Assembly: GCA_910579645.1 (NCBI GenBank)
Contig: CAJTVK010000003.1
Location: 12,360 to 76,359, forward strand
Length of the DNA stretch: 64,000 nucleotides
Direction of reading: 5' to 3'
DNA from: an uncultured Lachnospiraceae bacterium
Lineage (GTDB): Bacteria; Bacillota; Clostridia; Lachnospirales; Lachnospiraceae
Shown here: piece by piece, positions 16,207 to 26,358 of the stretch
Layout of the letters: every line of letters starts with the position of its first letter
Position numbering within the stretch: the stretch's first letter is position 1
Made by a program: the position numbers and the translations under genes
The notes under the pieces: model-generated
Database searches by the model: none
What the model was told of the DNA's origin: nothing
The model's input: the letters and a program-made list of their open reading frames with translations, nothing else

Positions 16207-18633
16207 CTAGCGTTCTTTTACAGAGGCTTTCGCATAAAACGCTCTGTCCCTTCCTTCTACCCATCCGTCGTTTCTTATACAAAACTCATCTGTAAGCCTG
16301 ATGTCCTCGGAAGAACTCCCTATCTCCACACCAATGCTTCCTTTCTCAATCTTCCATCGCATATCTCTGTCAAGGAATGCCATCTGGCTTGCCCATACGT
16401 CAAATACAACCGTCTTTTTCTCCCCCGGCTTAAGCGATATCCGTTTGAAACCCGCCAGTTCCTTCACCGGTCTTGTCATGCCGGCATAATTGTCAGTCAA
16501 ATAAAGCTGCACCACCTCATCGCCTTCATACGCTCCGGTGTTCCATACCTTAACTGCAATCCTGACACTTCCCCGCGCATCGATTTCCTTTTCTGAAAGA
16601 TACAGATCCGAATAGGCAAACGTCGTATAAGAAAGCCCGTGCCCGAAATAATACCGTGGCGTATGCGGTAAATCCACATAATTGACAAAGCCGATGCTCT
16701 CACCCTGATGCCATGCGGAACCGTTGGGATGGTTATAATAAATCGGAATCTGCCCTGCGTGGTAAGCTACGGATACCGGAAGTTTTCCGCCCGGGCTATA
16801 TTCCCCAAGCAACGCGCCGGCTACCGCCTCCGCTCCGGTTTCTGCCGGACTCCACGCTTCCAATATGGCATCCAGGCATTCATCCGCTGCGTCGCTGGAA
16901 ATCGGCCTTCCGTCAAAATGAAGCCCGACCAACGGCTTTCCTGACGCTGCTGACTTTCTGATAAACGCATCCTGACAGGGCGGCAGGTTGATGTTACTTG
17001 CATCCACGCCTTCCCCCATAGATGCCATGGAACAAGTCCCATGTTTTCCTCCCAGCGTCAGAATAGCGAGGTCAGCCTCTCTGACCGCCTGCAGCGCCTC
17101 CTCAAAACCGGATTCATCCGCCCCGGCAATGGGATATCCATAAGCATAAAGTATTTCTGTCTCCGGCAGTCTGTCTCTCATTTCTTCCAACAGACTTTTG
17201 CAGCCCGGTTTCTGACGTTTCAGTATGGCTTCAAACTCCTCCGTTTCATCCGACTGAATATTGGTTCCCGAAATAGTTTTTATTTGCCCCTCATCCGCCT
17301 GCACCACACCACTTACTCCGGCAATAGAATTAGCAGCCGCATAAGTAGATTCCATCATGCACATATGGGTATATCCGCCAAAATATTTTCTTGCATAATC
17401 CGCATGCGGCCCAATCAAGGCTATTTTTTTATACGTTCCCTTTAACGGCAGCGCCCCATTATTTTTCAGCAGTACCAAGGACTTCTTTGCCGACCGCAGA
17501 GAGACTTCCCTGTCTGCTTCATGGCACACCGTTTTGCGCAGTTCCTCCCCCGTTAACGCATAGGGATGTTCAAAAAGCCCCATCCGGAACTTTGCAGTAA
17601 GTATACGCAGTACCGCCCCATCGAGTAAAGCCATGTCTGCCTCTCCCTGCGCAAATTTCTCTTTCAGCCTTTCATTATAGCCGGCAGTACTGGGCATCTC
17701 AACGTCCACCCCTGCCTGCATGCAATAAAGCCCCGCTTCTGTTTCTGTTTCCCCCACATGCTGCACATGATGAACATTGCCGACAGCGCCGTAATCGCTG
17801 ACGCACACACCGTCAAATCCCATCTCTTCCCGTAAAAGCCCCTTTAGCAGGCTCTGCGATGCGGACACAGGTTCCCCGTTAATGGAGTTATAGCTGGGCA
17901 TAATCCCCTTAAGCCCTGATTCTGTAATTGCCGCCTGAAAAGGTTTGCCATAAATTTCCTGCAGCAGACGCACAGGCGTGTCGCTGTGTGTTCCATGGAT
18001 TCCACCCTGTGAATTATGAAAAGCCAGAAAATGCTTTGCAACGCTCTCCGTCTTCCTCCCTGCCGTTTCCCCTTTCTGAATCCCTCTTGTATAAGCAGCC
18101 CCCAGTGCCGCTGCCAGTGCCGGGTCTTCCCCGTAAGTCTCTCCCTGCCGCCCCATGCGGGGATCCCTCGAAATATCCAGTACCGGCGCCAGTATATGGG
18201 TAATGCCGCAGGCTGCCTCCTGCCTGCTTACCGTTTCCGCAATCTTCTCCTCCAACTCCGGTTCAAAACCGGCTCCCCTTCCAATTCCGGCCGGAAAACT
18301 GGTAGTATCCTGAATAAATGCCCCGCACAACCCTTCCATATGGAAAATAGCAGGAATCCGGTGCGGGCTGTTGTCCATTACGATTTTCTGCACCTTGCGC
18401 TGCCAGTTTGCAGCCTCCTCCAAACTGATTATCCTGCGCATTTCCAACGTACTGACTTCTCCGATTCCCAAAGGCGTCCTGACTGAAATTTTACCCATAT
18501 CAGTGTAGTCTTCTCCAAAAGGGAAAATACAGTTAACCTGCGCCATCTTTTCATCCAGGCTCAATTCCGCCAGAAGTGTTTTGGCCCGTTCTTCCGGTGT
18601 TTTCCTGACATCTAAATACCGTTTTTCTTCCAT
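16207..18633 (-). CDS. GH3 beta-glycosidase (beta-glucosidase/xylosidase type)
   Basis: An 808-residue cytoplasmic enzyme in the standard GH3 order: TIM-barrel domain (about 1-330), alpha/beta sandwich (about 370-600) and a fibronectin III-like end domain (about 650-740). The nucleophile is the Asp in GFDGVCVSDYGAV (D280), and KHF at 200-202 belongs to the substrate pocket. There is no signal peptide. GGAGG lies 12 bases before the ATG chosen; a TTG only 3 bases from it is less likely. It is the last gene of the hydrolase operon and probably removes beta-linked glucose or xylose from imported glycosides. Confidence 0.93.
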   Translation of the reverse strand: MEEKRYLDVRKTPEERAKTLLAELSLDEKMAQVNCIFPFGEDYTDMGKISVRTPLGIGEVSTLEMRRIISLEEAANWQRKVQKIVMDNSPHRIPAIFHMEGLCGAFIQDTTSFPAGIGRGAGFEPELEEKIAETVSRQEAACGITHILAPVLDISRDPRMGRQGETYGEDPALAAALGAAYTRGIQKGETAGRKTESVAKHFLAFHNSQGGIHGTHSDTPVRLLQEIYGKPFQAAITESGLKGIMPSYNSINGEPVSASQSLLKGLLREEMGFDGVCVSDYGAVGNVHHVQHVGETETEAGLYCMQAGVDVEMPSTAGYNERLKEKFAQGEADMALLDGAVLRILTAKFRMGLFEHPYALTGEELRKTVCHEADREVSLRSAKKSLVLLKNNGALPLKGTYKKIALIGPHADYARKYFGGYTHMCMMESTYAAANSIAGVSGVVQADEGQIKTISGTNIQSDETEEFEAILKRQKPGCKSLLEEMRDRLPETEILYAYGYPIAGADESGFEEALQAVREADLAILTLGGKHGTCSMASMGEGVDASNINLPPCQDAFIRKSAASGKPLVGLHFDGRPISSDAADECLDAILEAWSPAETGAEAVAGALLGEYSPGGKLPVSVAYHAGQIPIYYNHPNGSAWHQGESIGFVNYVDLPHTPRYYFGHGLSYTTFAYSDLYLSEKEIDARGSVRIAVKVWNTGAYEGDEVVQLYLTDNYAGMTRPVKELAGFKRISLKPGEKKTVVFDVWASQMAFLDRDMRWKIEKGSIGVEIGSSSEDIRLTDEFCIRNDGWVEGRDRAFYAKASVKER

Positions 18634-18704
18634 TAGTTTCAATAACCTCCATTTGTCTGCTTCCTACAGCTTTCAAACTTTCCGGCATGCCGCTTTTCGG
18701 CACC

Positions 18705-21035
18705 TCAGAACTTCTCCTCACACTTCTTCACAAGGCACACTTCCACCTCATGCCTGCTGCCATCTTTAAAATCCGGCAGAATATTTCCGGAAATATGTAT
18801 TCCGTCCACCATGATTTTGATTTCTGCTTTCTCCAGATGTTCCGGATTTTTAATGACAATGTGGTAATCTGCATTTCTGAACCGCCTCGTCATTTCAGCA
18901 CGTTTCCATGCGGCCGGAAAACAAGGGTCTATCCGCAGTCCTTCATAATCATGTTTTACTCCCATAATCCCTTCGTAAAGCCCCATAAGACACCATGCAG
19001 AAGTTCCTGTCGTCCATGACTGATAGGACTTTCCATAATATCCGGGATTGGTAGAATAACAGTTCGTAAACACATATGGCTCTGCTCCCGACTGCAGGGA
19101 TGGGTTTTTCTCACTGTCCGGCATAATCTTTTTTAAAGTCTCCGCCGCTTTATTTCCCCGCCCTGCTTTGCAGTCCATCAAAATCTTAAATCCTGTTGCA
19201 TGGCAGTATACCCCTCCGTTCTCAAACAATCCCGGGAGCATACCCGACATCCGGCCCACATTGGGAGAATATTCAGAATATGGAGGCATATTTAAAGGAA
19301 ATCCGAAATCATGCTCCATGCTGTCCACTGCCTGCAATACCAAAGGCAGCCTTTCCTCATCCGCCACTTCTCCAAGTACCGCCCATGTCTGGGCATTCAG
19401 ATAAATCCTGCTTCCTCTGCTGTCCTTAGATCCAATGTTTTCTGCCTGACTTAAAGCGCGCATATACCACCCGCCGTCCCATGCTTTCTCGTTAATGCTG
19501 TTTTTTAAAGTTCTATATTCCGCTGCAAGCCTTGCTGCATATTCATTGTCTCCATATTTTTTCATCAGAAGTTCCAATTCCTTTAGCGCCAAGCAAAACT
19601 GATGGGAAAGCATTACCGATTCCGCTTCCGGGTCAGTTGTAATATTCAGTGCATCATTCCAGTCCGCAAAATAAATACGCACCAGTCCGTTTTTGCCTTT
19701 ATCAGAAAACAGCCTGTTTACCGCCGACTTTATATGTTCCAAAACCGTTGCATCGCTGCCATCCTGCCATGAAATACGTTCTTCCAGAAGCGAAAAATCC
19801 CCTGTCTCTTTGATCAGCCTGCAAACTGCCCATATCATCCAGAAGGGCTGATCGGAATATCTCGTATCATCATAAGGATACCATGTCAATACTGCATGGC
19901 CATCTTGGAACTGATGCCTTAAGCATTCCAGAATTTCTTCCTTTGCTTTATCCTGCCTGTAGTTCAGAAGAGCCGCAGCAATCTGCAAGTTATCCCTCAC
20001 GCCCTTTTTCCCCACAATACAGAAATCAACCTGCTTTTTTACCCAGTTATTCATGATATGGTTGATTTTTTCATCCGGCGTATGTATGGACAGGAAGCTA
20101 TATTTTTGATAATAATATTTCTGTGCCTTGTCAAATTCCCTCTCTGCCGTTTCGCCGTGCAATAACCCGTGAACCGTTTTTCTTGCTTCTTCACGGGAGC
20201 CGCTGATACCGAACACTAAATGAATTTCCTTAACTTCTCCCGGCTGCAAGGCAATTTTATGCTGCAGCACACCGCCGAGGATAAAAAGCGCCGCCTGGGA
20301 ATTCGTACAGTCCCTCCCTGCCATTACCACATCCGGGTGCTGAAACAAAGCGCAGGCGGAGGCATCCGGCTGTGTGATTGTGCTTGTCGGACCACAAAAT
20401 TTAACCAAATCCCCGTCATAAGCATAAACCGGTTCGGAAGAAGCCAGAAAACCATGATATTTGTCATGGGGTGCAAAAGGATGTGACGAATCACAGTAAA
20501 TTCCGTTTAATTCCTGATCAAACTCCGTTTTCATGCACCGATACATCTCATAATATCTCGGATAGGAAAAACCCTCCAAAGAAAAATTTACGGCTGAAAA
20601 AACACTTAACTTTCTTTCTCTTTTTCCTGAATTATGAATCTTCAGGGTCCAGACTTCATGATAGCCCCTCTCCGGCACAAAGATACGCCATGCACTCTGT
20701 ATCCCCTGACAGGCTGACTGCAACATAGAATATCCAATGCTATGTATGCACTGATAATCTTCCACCTCCATGTTCAAAGGTCCCACGCCAATATTCCAGC
20801 TGACATTTGTTTCATCATCCCGTAGGTACACATACCGCGCATCATCCCGGTTAATCATACACATATCGGCTTTCTCACTGAGATAATAGCTGCGTCCATG
20901 CCCAATCTGGGAAACCTGCGCGCAATACCTGTCCTCATTCCATAAATAATTATACCAATATCTGGGCGTCCTCGGCTCCCTGATCAGGCAGGCATTTCCG
21001 TCCTGTGTAAATTCATATACTTTATCGTTTTCCAT
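18705..21035 (-). CDS. GH94-type glycoside phosphorylase
   Basis: A 776-residue protein with the layout of GH94 disaccharide phosphorylases: an N-terminal beta-sandwich (about 1-300) and an (alpha/alpha)6 barrel. GVRDNLQ (345-351) and YSDQPFWM (393-400) lie at the substrate and phosphate site; ADWNDAL (457-463) contains the catalytic Asp; SWTTGTSAW near 690 is the phosphate-binding segment. Family members split cellobiose, chitobiose or laminaribiose with inorganic phosphate, yielding a sugar 1-phosphate. Length is near that of chitobiose phosphorylase, but specificity cannot be read. There is no signal peptide. In this operon it would save ATP when splitting the beta-gluco core of an imported glycoside. 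Confidence 0.85.
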   Translation of the reverse strand: MENDKVYEFTQDGNACLIREPRTPRYWYNYLWNEDRYCAQVSQIGHGRSYYLSEKADMCMINRDDARYVYLRDDETNVSWNIGVGPLNMEVEDYQCIHSIGYSMLQSACQGIQSAWRIFVPERGYHEVWTLKIHNSGKRERKLSVFSAVNFSLEGFSYPRYYEMYRCMKTEFDQELNGIYCDSSHPFAPHDKYHGFLASSEPVYAYDGDLVKFCGPTSTITQPDASACALFQHPDVVMAGRDCTNSQAALFILGGVLQHKIALQPGEVKEIHLVFGISGSREEARKTVHGLLHGETAEREFDKAQKYYYQKYSFLSIHTPDEKINHIMNNWVKKQVDFCIVGKKGVRDNLQIAAALLNYRQDKAKEEILECLRHQFQDGHAVLTWYPYDDTRYSDQPFWMIWAVCRLIKETGDFSLLEERISWQDGSDATVLEHIKSAVNRLFSDKGKNGLVRIYFADWNDALNITTDPEAESVMLSHQFCLALKELELLMKKYGDNEYAARLAAEYRTLKNSINEKAWDGGWYMRALSQAENIGSKDSRGSRIYLNAQTWAVLGEVADEERLPLVLQAVDSMEHDFGFPLNMPPYSEYSPNVGRMSGMLPGLFENGGVYCHATGFKILMDCKAGRGNKAAETLKKIMPDSEKNPSLQSGAEPYVFTNCYSTNPGYYGKSYQSWTTGTSAWCLMGLYEGIMGVKHDYEGLRIDPCFPAAWKRAEMTRRFRNADYHIVIKNPEHLEKAEIKIMVDGIHISGNILPDFKDGSRHEVEVCLVKKCEEKF

Positions 21036-21062
21036 ATAATCGCCATGCTCTCTTCCGTTTCC

Positions 21063-23474
21063 TTAATTTTTTTTGCATCTTTTGCTAACCTTTAATAGCC
21101 TGTCGGCAGTCCGTTCCATTTCACTGCGGCCAATCCGCCCTTCTTCATATGCCTTTAATATCTGCCCGATTACAGGCGGGCCTCCCGGCATTACAATATC
21201 ATTCCCGGCCGCAATCGCATCGCCGCCATCGACTACCATGTCCATATCTCCCCAATCTGTCACAACAACACCTTCAAACCCCCATTCCTCCCGTAATATA
21301 TGGGTGCACAAATCTTTGTTCCCTCCTGCAAAAATTCCGTTAATCTTATTGAAAGATGTCATCAGGAAAAGGATTCCGGCATCTTTGACCAACATTTCAA
21401 ATGGCTTCAGATAAATTTCCCTTGCTGCCCGCTCCGTAACCAGAGAGTCTACCGCATCATAATTCTTCTCTGCACTTCCCCGCCGATATGTTTCCTGTTC
21501 GTTTAATGCAAAGTGCTTCGGGCATACGCAAACCTTATGATTCTCCTGTACGCCTTTCGTAATCTGCGCCGCACACACTCCGGTCAGATACGGGTCTTCG
21601 GAAAAATACTCAAAATTTCTCCCGCAAAGCGGATGCCTGTGAATGTTGACAGCCGGTGCCAGCCATACATCCACCAGTTTTTCTTCACAGGCACTTCCCA
21701 CCTCTTCACCGAACCTGCGCCAAAGTTCCTTATTAAATGCACAGGAAACCAGCATTTCCGTGGGCCATGCGCCCGTTCCTATACCTGCCGGCCCATCCTT
21801 GTAAAAGATAGAATAGATACCCTTTGCCTCGATGGCAGGCGATACATATCCATTGGTTCCTGCCGGGTGGCTGTTTGTTGTCAGGGGATTTCCGGCCTCA
21901 TCTAAAATTGTTTCCGGATCACTGCCGTCACCGAAAGCGGCAAAGGGCGTTCCCGGTCCATACCCCACGCAGAGTGCGGCCAGTTCCCGGTCGGATAAAT
22001 CCTTGCTTTTTGCCGTGGCTGCATCTTCCTTATTGTTTTCAGCGCATTTACCTACAGCTGTTTTTTTCCTTTTCTGCTTTGCCTTTTCTTTTAAGAAGAT
22101 TTTTTTGGACAGAAAATCCAGTTTTTCTATATTGCATTCTTTTATCTGCAGCCTGTTGGCACACTGCTCCATCAGTATGTCCTCTTCTACTTGAATTTCA
22201 TCGACAAACTGTGTGTTTCTCGATGATGTTCCGGCAAAAAAACTATAAATGCCTTTTTCGATAATATATGCCGCTTCAGTTTCCACATAACAGGCCAATT
22301 CTCTCATTGGTATCCATATATGCAATTCTTCCTTTTCCCCCGGCTCCAGCAATTTTGTTTTCTCAAATCCCTTTAATTCCTGCCTCGGCCTCTCGCTTGC
22401 GCTCTCCCGGCAGGATAAGTATATCTGGACGGTTTCTTTTCCGTCATATAATCCTTTATTGACCACTTCTATCACTAACTCTATCCCGTCAGGACATTGT
22501 AAAAGCTGTATCGGACACACCTCAAAGTGAGAGTAAGAAAGCCCAAAGCCGAAGGGAAACAGCACTTCCTTTTCAAAGCTGTCAAAATAACGGTATCCTA
22601 CATAAATATCCTCATAATAAAATGTCACAGGGCTTTTGTCATAACCAATGCTTCCGTTTGCTTGGGCATCCAGCCCATAGCTTTCATAGGTAAGTATCTG
22701 CCCCGGTTTCTCCTTATTCCATGTAAAATGCATGGACGAAGGATAATCTTCATACTTTTTTGCAATGGACACGGAAAGTTTCCCGGACGGATTTACCTTT
22801 CCCGTAAGAATATCCGCCATTGCCCCACAGCCTTCCTCACCGGGGATTCCCATAAACAGCACGCCTTGTATCATCGGATATTTTTCCAGCCATTCCAGGT
22901 CAATCAGGCCATTGATATTCAGAATCAGAATCATTTTCTCGAAATAAGTGCTCACCTGATCCAGTAAGTTCTTTTCCGATGCAGTCAGATAATAATCTGC
23001 CTCCAAATGGCGGTCGCATTCCTCTCCCCCGGAATTTCTGCCCAGCACCACAACCGCAGTATCCGTCTGCTTTCTCGCAAACTCTGCCAGTTCCTCAGGG
23101 ACATCATACTCTTCGCACTGGGGCTGATAGCGTCCGAATATTTCATACATAAATCCGCTGGTTAACTCGCCGGCATTATTGATATCAATGCCATCCACAG
23201 CAAATTTTTCCGGTTCTTTTCCCTGCTGTCCTTTATAAAAATTTTTCAGTTCCGGAATAGCACAGATCCCTCCTTTCTCACATTCGCTGAGCAAGTTTTT
23301 TTCCTCCATTGCCCGGGATGCCCCCGAACCGTTTCCCGAAAAAAAAGTTTCTGTCTGTGCCCGCCCAAAAAAGGCAATCTTCCGATAACCGCCAAGCGGA
23401 AGAATATGGTTTTCATTTTTCAGCAATACAATAGATTCTTCCACCAATTCTCTGCATATACTTTTATTCCCCAT
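21063..23474 (-). CDS. GH3 beta-glycosidase with circularly permuted domains
   Basis: An 803-residue GH3 in which the usual order is reversed. The alpha/beta sandwich comes first (EESIVLLKNENHILPL at about 13-28, then GKVNPSGKLSVSIAKKYEDY), next the fibronectin III-like part (KGFEKTKLLEPGEKEE, about 370-390), then a charged linker (KQKRKKTAVGK) and finally the TIM barrel. The nucleophile Asp is in GFEGVVVTDWGDMD near residue 750. This permuted form is known from Ruminococcus and Butyrivibrio beta-glucosidases. GGAGG is 5 bases from the second of two adjacent ATGs, so 23474 is preferred. There is no signal peptide. It complements the conventional GH3 in the same operon. Confidence 0.93.
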   Translation of the reverse strand: MGNKSICRELVEESIVLLKNENHILPLGGYRKIAFFGRAQTETFFSGNGSGASRAMEEKNLLSECEKGGICAIPELKNFYKGQQGKEPEKFAVDGIDINNAGELTSGFMYEIFGRYQPQCEEYDVPEELAEFARKQTDTAVVVLGRNSGGEECDRHLEADYYLTASEKNLLDQVSTYFEKMILILNINGLIDLEWLEKYPMIQGVLFMGIPGEEGCGAMADILTGKVNPSGKLSVSIAKKYEDYPSSMHFTWNKEKPGQILTYESYGLDAQANGSIGYDKSPVTFYYEDIYVGYRYFDSFEKEVLFPFGFGLSYSHFEVCPIQLLQCPDGIELVIEVVNKGLYDGKETVQIYLSCRESASERPRQELKGFEKTKLLEPGEKEELHIWIPMRELACYVETEAAYIIEKGIYSFFAGTSSRNTQFVDEIQVEEDILMEQCANRLQIKECNIEKLDFLSKKIFLKEKAKQKRKKTAVGKCAENNKEDAATAKSKDLSDRELAALCVGYGPGTPFAAFGDGSDPETILDEAGNPLTTNSHPAGTNGYVSPAIEAKGIYSIFYKDGPAGIGTGAWPTEMLVSCAFNKELWRRFGEEVGSACEEKLVDVWLAPAVNIHRHPLCGRNFEYFSEDPYLTGVCAAQITKGVQENHKVCVCPKHFALNEQETYRRGSAEKNYDAVDSLVTERAAREIYLKPFEMLVKDAGILFLMTSFNKINGIFAGGNKDLCTHILREEWGFEGVVVTDWGDMDMVVDGGDAIAAGNDIVMPGGPPVIGQILKAYEEGRIGRSEMERTADRLLKVSKRCKKN

Positions 23475-23526
23475 CATAACCTCCGATCCGAATGCAAAGC
23501 TTCAGGCTTTCTTTGGCATCACATTT

Positions 23527-26271
23527 TCAGATACCTTGGAAAAACCCTTCGCACTGTTCATTCAACGCATTTATTACCGCCTCATATACCGGTCTGATTT
23601 CCGGCGCGGAACTGATTCCTTCCGCCAGAGTCATTTGCTTTGCATACTCAATCATGGGATTGGAAAGCAGTTCCGGAACCATCCGCCCCATCATTTCTTT
23701 TCCAAGCGGCTGTGCCAGGACATCTCCCAATGTGCTGTCCAGGCTATATTTCAGTTCTTTTAGACTGGTATTGGTCTCATATTCGTAACAATGCTCTCCG
23801 GAACCTATTTCCAGCACGCCCTCTTTTTCCGGAAGGTAAAGAACCGCCATTGTATTTGCCGGAACCGTAACCTTCACCCGAATCTTTTTGTTTCTGCAGC
23901 ACCAGTAAGATATAATCTTTCCATATGGTGTTTCCAGTTCCGTCCGGGCTTCTTCCATTCCCCGCAGGAACATAGGCTTCACATAGAATCTGTGATAACC
24001 CGGCTCCAGCTGGTTGATTCCGCCAATCTTCCGGTACATCCAGTCGCCTACCGCTCCGTTGGCATAATGGTTCATGGAATTCAGCCCCGGGTGAGGCATT
24101 GTGCCATCCGGATAGATGCCATCCCATTTCTCCCATATGGTTGTGGCTCCCATATTGACTGCGTACAGCCATGAAGGATAATCTTCTTTCATAAATAAAA
24201 CAGATGCCATATCATGGGCGCCATTTTCCGAAAGTGCATGGCACAAATACGGCGTTCCGACAAAACCAGTGGTCAAATGATTTTTGTGATTTTCAATATT
24301 TACCTTTAAAGCCCGAAGGATTTTCTCCCTGTCCTTTTCCCTTGCCAGATGAAAATATAATGCCAGTGCACAGGCTGTCTGGGTTTCGCTGACAATCCGC
24401 CCTCTGGAAGTAAAATACTCGCTCTGAAACGATTCCAGTGTTCTCCCGTACAAATTCCGATAATATTCGGCCTCTTCCTTTTTCCCAAGCACCTCCGCCG
24501 TCTGTTTTACCAAATCGGTCACATAAAGATAATAAGCATTTGCCACCAGATAGATATCCGTCGCACCCACGCTTCCTTCTCCCTGTTCCCTGTCAAGCGC
24601 CAGCCAGTCGCCATACTGATAATTTGTCTTCCAAAGGCCGTCTTCCTCTGTCTTATCCTGAATATAATCCACCCACTCATGCATACACTTCCAAGATTCT
24701 TCCAGAATCCTTGTATCGCCATAAGTCTGATAAACTACCCACGGGATGATGACCGCCGCATCGCTCCATGCCGCAGAACTATAGCTCCCTACAATGTCCG
24801 GCACTACATGGGGAACTCCCTTCTCCAAAGATGATTCCGCTGAAATATCACGCATCCATTTCGCAAAAAAAAGTGCTGTATTCCGGTTGAAGGCCGCTGT
24901 CCATGAAAAAACCTGTGCGTCTCCCATCCATCCCAATCTTTCATCCCTTTGCGGGCAGTCCGTGGGAATATCAAAAAAGTTATCCCGAAGTCCCCAGCTT
25001 ATGTTGCTCTGCAGCTGATTTACTTTATCATTTGAGCAATGAAAGCTTCCGATTCTCTCCATATCGGAATGCATTGCGCAGGCGGTAAACATCTCAGGCT
25101 TTATCTCTTCCATACCGTCCACAGCAATATAACGGAAACCGTGGAAGGTAAAATGCGGCATCAGCACCTGCTCCTCGCCATTTAGGATATAAGTATCGTG
25201 AGAGATGGCTGTCCGCAGCGTATCAGGATAGAACACCCCGTCTTTGTCCAATACCTCTGCATGACGGATTCTGATCTGCTGCCCCCTATCTCCCTTAATT
25301 TTGATTTCTACCAGTCCGGTGATGTTCTGACCGAAATCTGCCAGGAAATTCCCCTGCGGATCTCTCCATACTTTTTTTGCCTCCAGCCGCTCCGTTACCC
25401 TCACGGGTTCACACTCCTGCGGCGTCAAAAGCGATTTGTCAAATGCCGCTGCCGATACTTTGCCTTCCCTGATTGCCGGATTGTCCGTATCAATTGTCTC
25501 GCCCATATAGATTTCGCTGTAACGGATGTACCCGGTCCTTACGCCCCAGCTTTCGTCTGTTGCAATCACTTCCATTTCGCCGTCGCCGTACCAAATATGA
25601 ATTTCTGCAAAGGCTTCTACACGGTTCCCATAGCGGTCAGGCTTACAGTCAAAACCCAAAATTCCCTTATACCAACCGTTTGCCACCGTCATCTCTACTA
25701 AATTATCTTTTTCCAGATTTTTTGTAATATCATAGCACTGGTACTGAAGGCGGTTGTGATAACTGGTCCATCCCGGAGCCATATAATCCTCCCCAATGCG
25801 GCTGCCATTCAGGCTAATCTCATAGACACCATGCGCAGTTGCAAAAATTATCGCCTTTTCTATTCTCTTCCGTGCTTCAAATTTACGGTAAAACACCGGA
25901 CATGCCGTTTCCTCTTCCGGAAAATCATGCGTGATCATCTGCGCCCTGAAGGTTTGCGTATCAAAAACCCCCGTTTCAAACCATGTATCCGCTTCACAGA
26001 CGCTCCCGTAATTATCTTCTATGGTTACTTTTACTTCATACCGCCTTTCAGGCTGCAGTTCTTCCCCTTTATATGGAATCAATACTGACTGGCAGGAATC
26101 CACTCTCCCGCTGTCCCATACCTTCCCGCCTTTGCAGCTTACTGATATCTTATACGAAACCTGCACGGTATTCTCCTTTTCCGACGCTATCTTCCATGAA
26201 AAACGGGGAATCCTTACAGACAATCCCGTTGGATTTTTTCTGTATTCTGTCCGAAAGTCATAAACCTGCAT
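23527..26271 (-). CDS. GH78 alpha-L-rhamnosidase
   Basis: A 914-residue cytoplasmic enzyme. Several N-terminal beta domains precede an (alpha/alpha)6 barrel that begins near residue 405. The catalytic signature DCPQRDERLGWMGDAQ lies at about 438-453 and holds the acidic residues (Asp, Glu of RDER, Asp of GDAQ) equivalent to those of Bacillus RhaB; the general base Glu should follow in the EKWDG/ATTIWEKWD segment near 720. A C-terminal beta domain closes the protein. Known members remove terminal alpha-L-rhamnose from plant glycosides or pectic fragments. AGGAG stands 9 bases before the ATG at 26271. With its neighbours it points to rhamnosylated beta-glucosides. Confidence 0.95.
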   Translation of the reverse strand: MQVYDFRTEYRKNPTGLSVRIPRFSWKIASEKENTVQVSYKISVSCKGGKVWDSGRVDSCQSVLIPYKGEELQPERRYEVKVTIEDNYGSVCEADTWFETGVFDTQTFRAQMITHDFPEEETACPVFYRKFEARKRIEKAIIFATAHGVYEISLNGSRIGEDYMAPGWTSYHNRLQYQCYDITKNLEKDNLVEMTVANGWYKGILGFDCKPDRYGNRVEAFAEIHIWYGDGEMEVIATDESWGVRTGYIRYSEIYMGETIDTDNPAIREGKVSAAAFDKSLLTPQECEPVRVTERLEAKKVWRDPQGNFLADFGQNITGLVEIKIKGDRGQQIRIRHAEVLDKDGVFYPDTLRTAISHDTYILNGEEQVLMPHFTFHGFRYIAVDGMEEIKPEMFTACAMHSDMERIGSFHCSNDKVNQLQSNISWGLRDNFFDIPTDCPQRDERLGWMGDAQVFSWTAAFNRNTALFFAKWMRDISAESSLEKGVPHVVPDIVGSYSSAAWSDAAVIIPWVVYQTYGDTRILEESWKCMHEWVDYIQDKTEEDGLWKTNYQYGDWLALDREQGEGSVGATDIYLVANAYYLYVTDLVKQTAEVLGKKEEAEYYRNLYGRTLESFQSEYFTSRGRIVSETQTACALALYFHLAREKDREKILRALKVNIENHKNHLTTGFVGTPYLCHALSENGAHDMASVLFMKEDYPSWLYAVNMGATTIWEKWDGIYPDGTMPHPGLNSMNHYANGAVGDWMYRKIGGINQLEPGYHRFYVKPMFLRGMEEARTELETPYGKIISYWCCRNKKIRVKVTVPANTMAVLYLPEKEGVLEIGSGEHCYEYETNTSLKELKYSLDSTLGDVLAQPLGKEMMGRMVPELLSNPMIEYAKQMTLAEGISSAPEIRPVYEAVINALNEQCEGFFQGI

Positions 26272-26358
26272 ATGATTCATCTCCTATCCCTGAATGCACG
26301 GAATCGGTACCATGCCGAGACTATGTGCCGATTCCATGCAAGTCATCCTTTTAACGGT

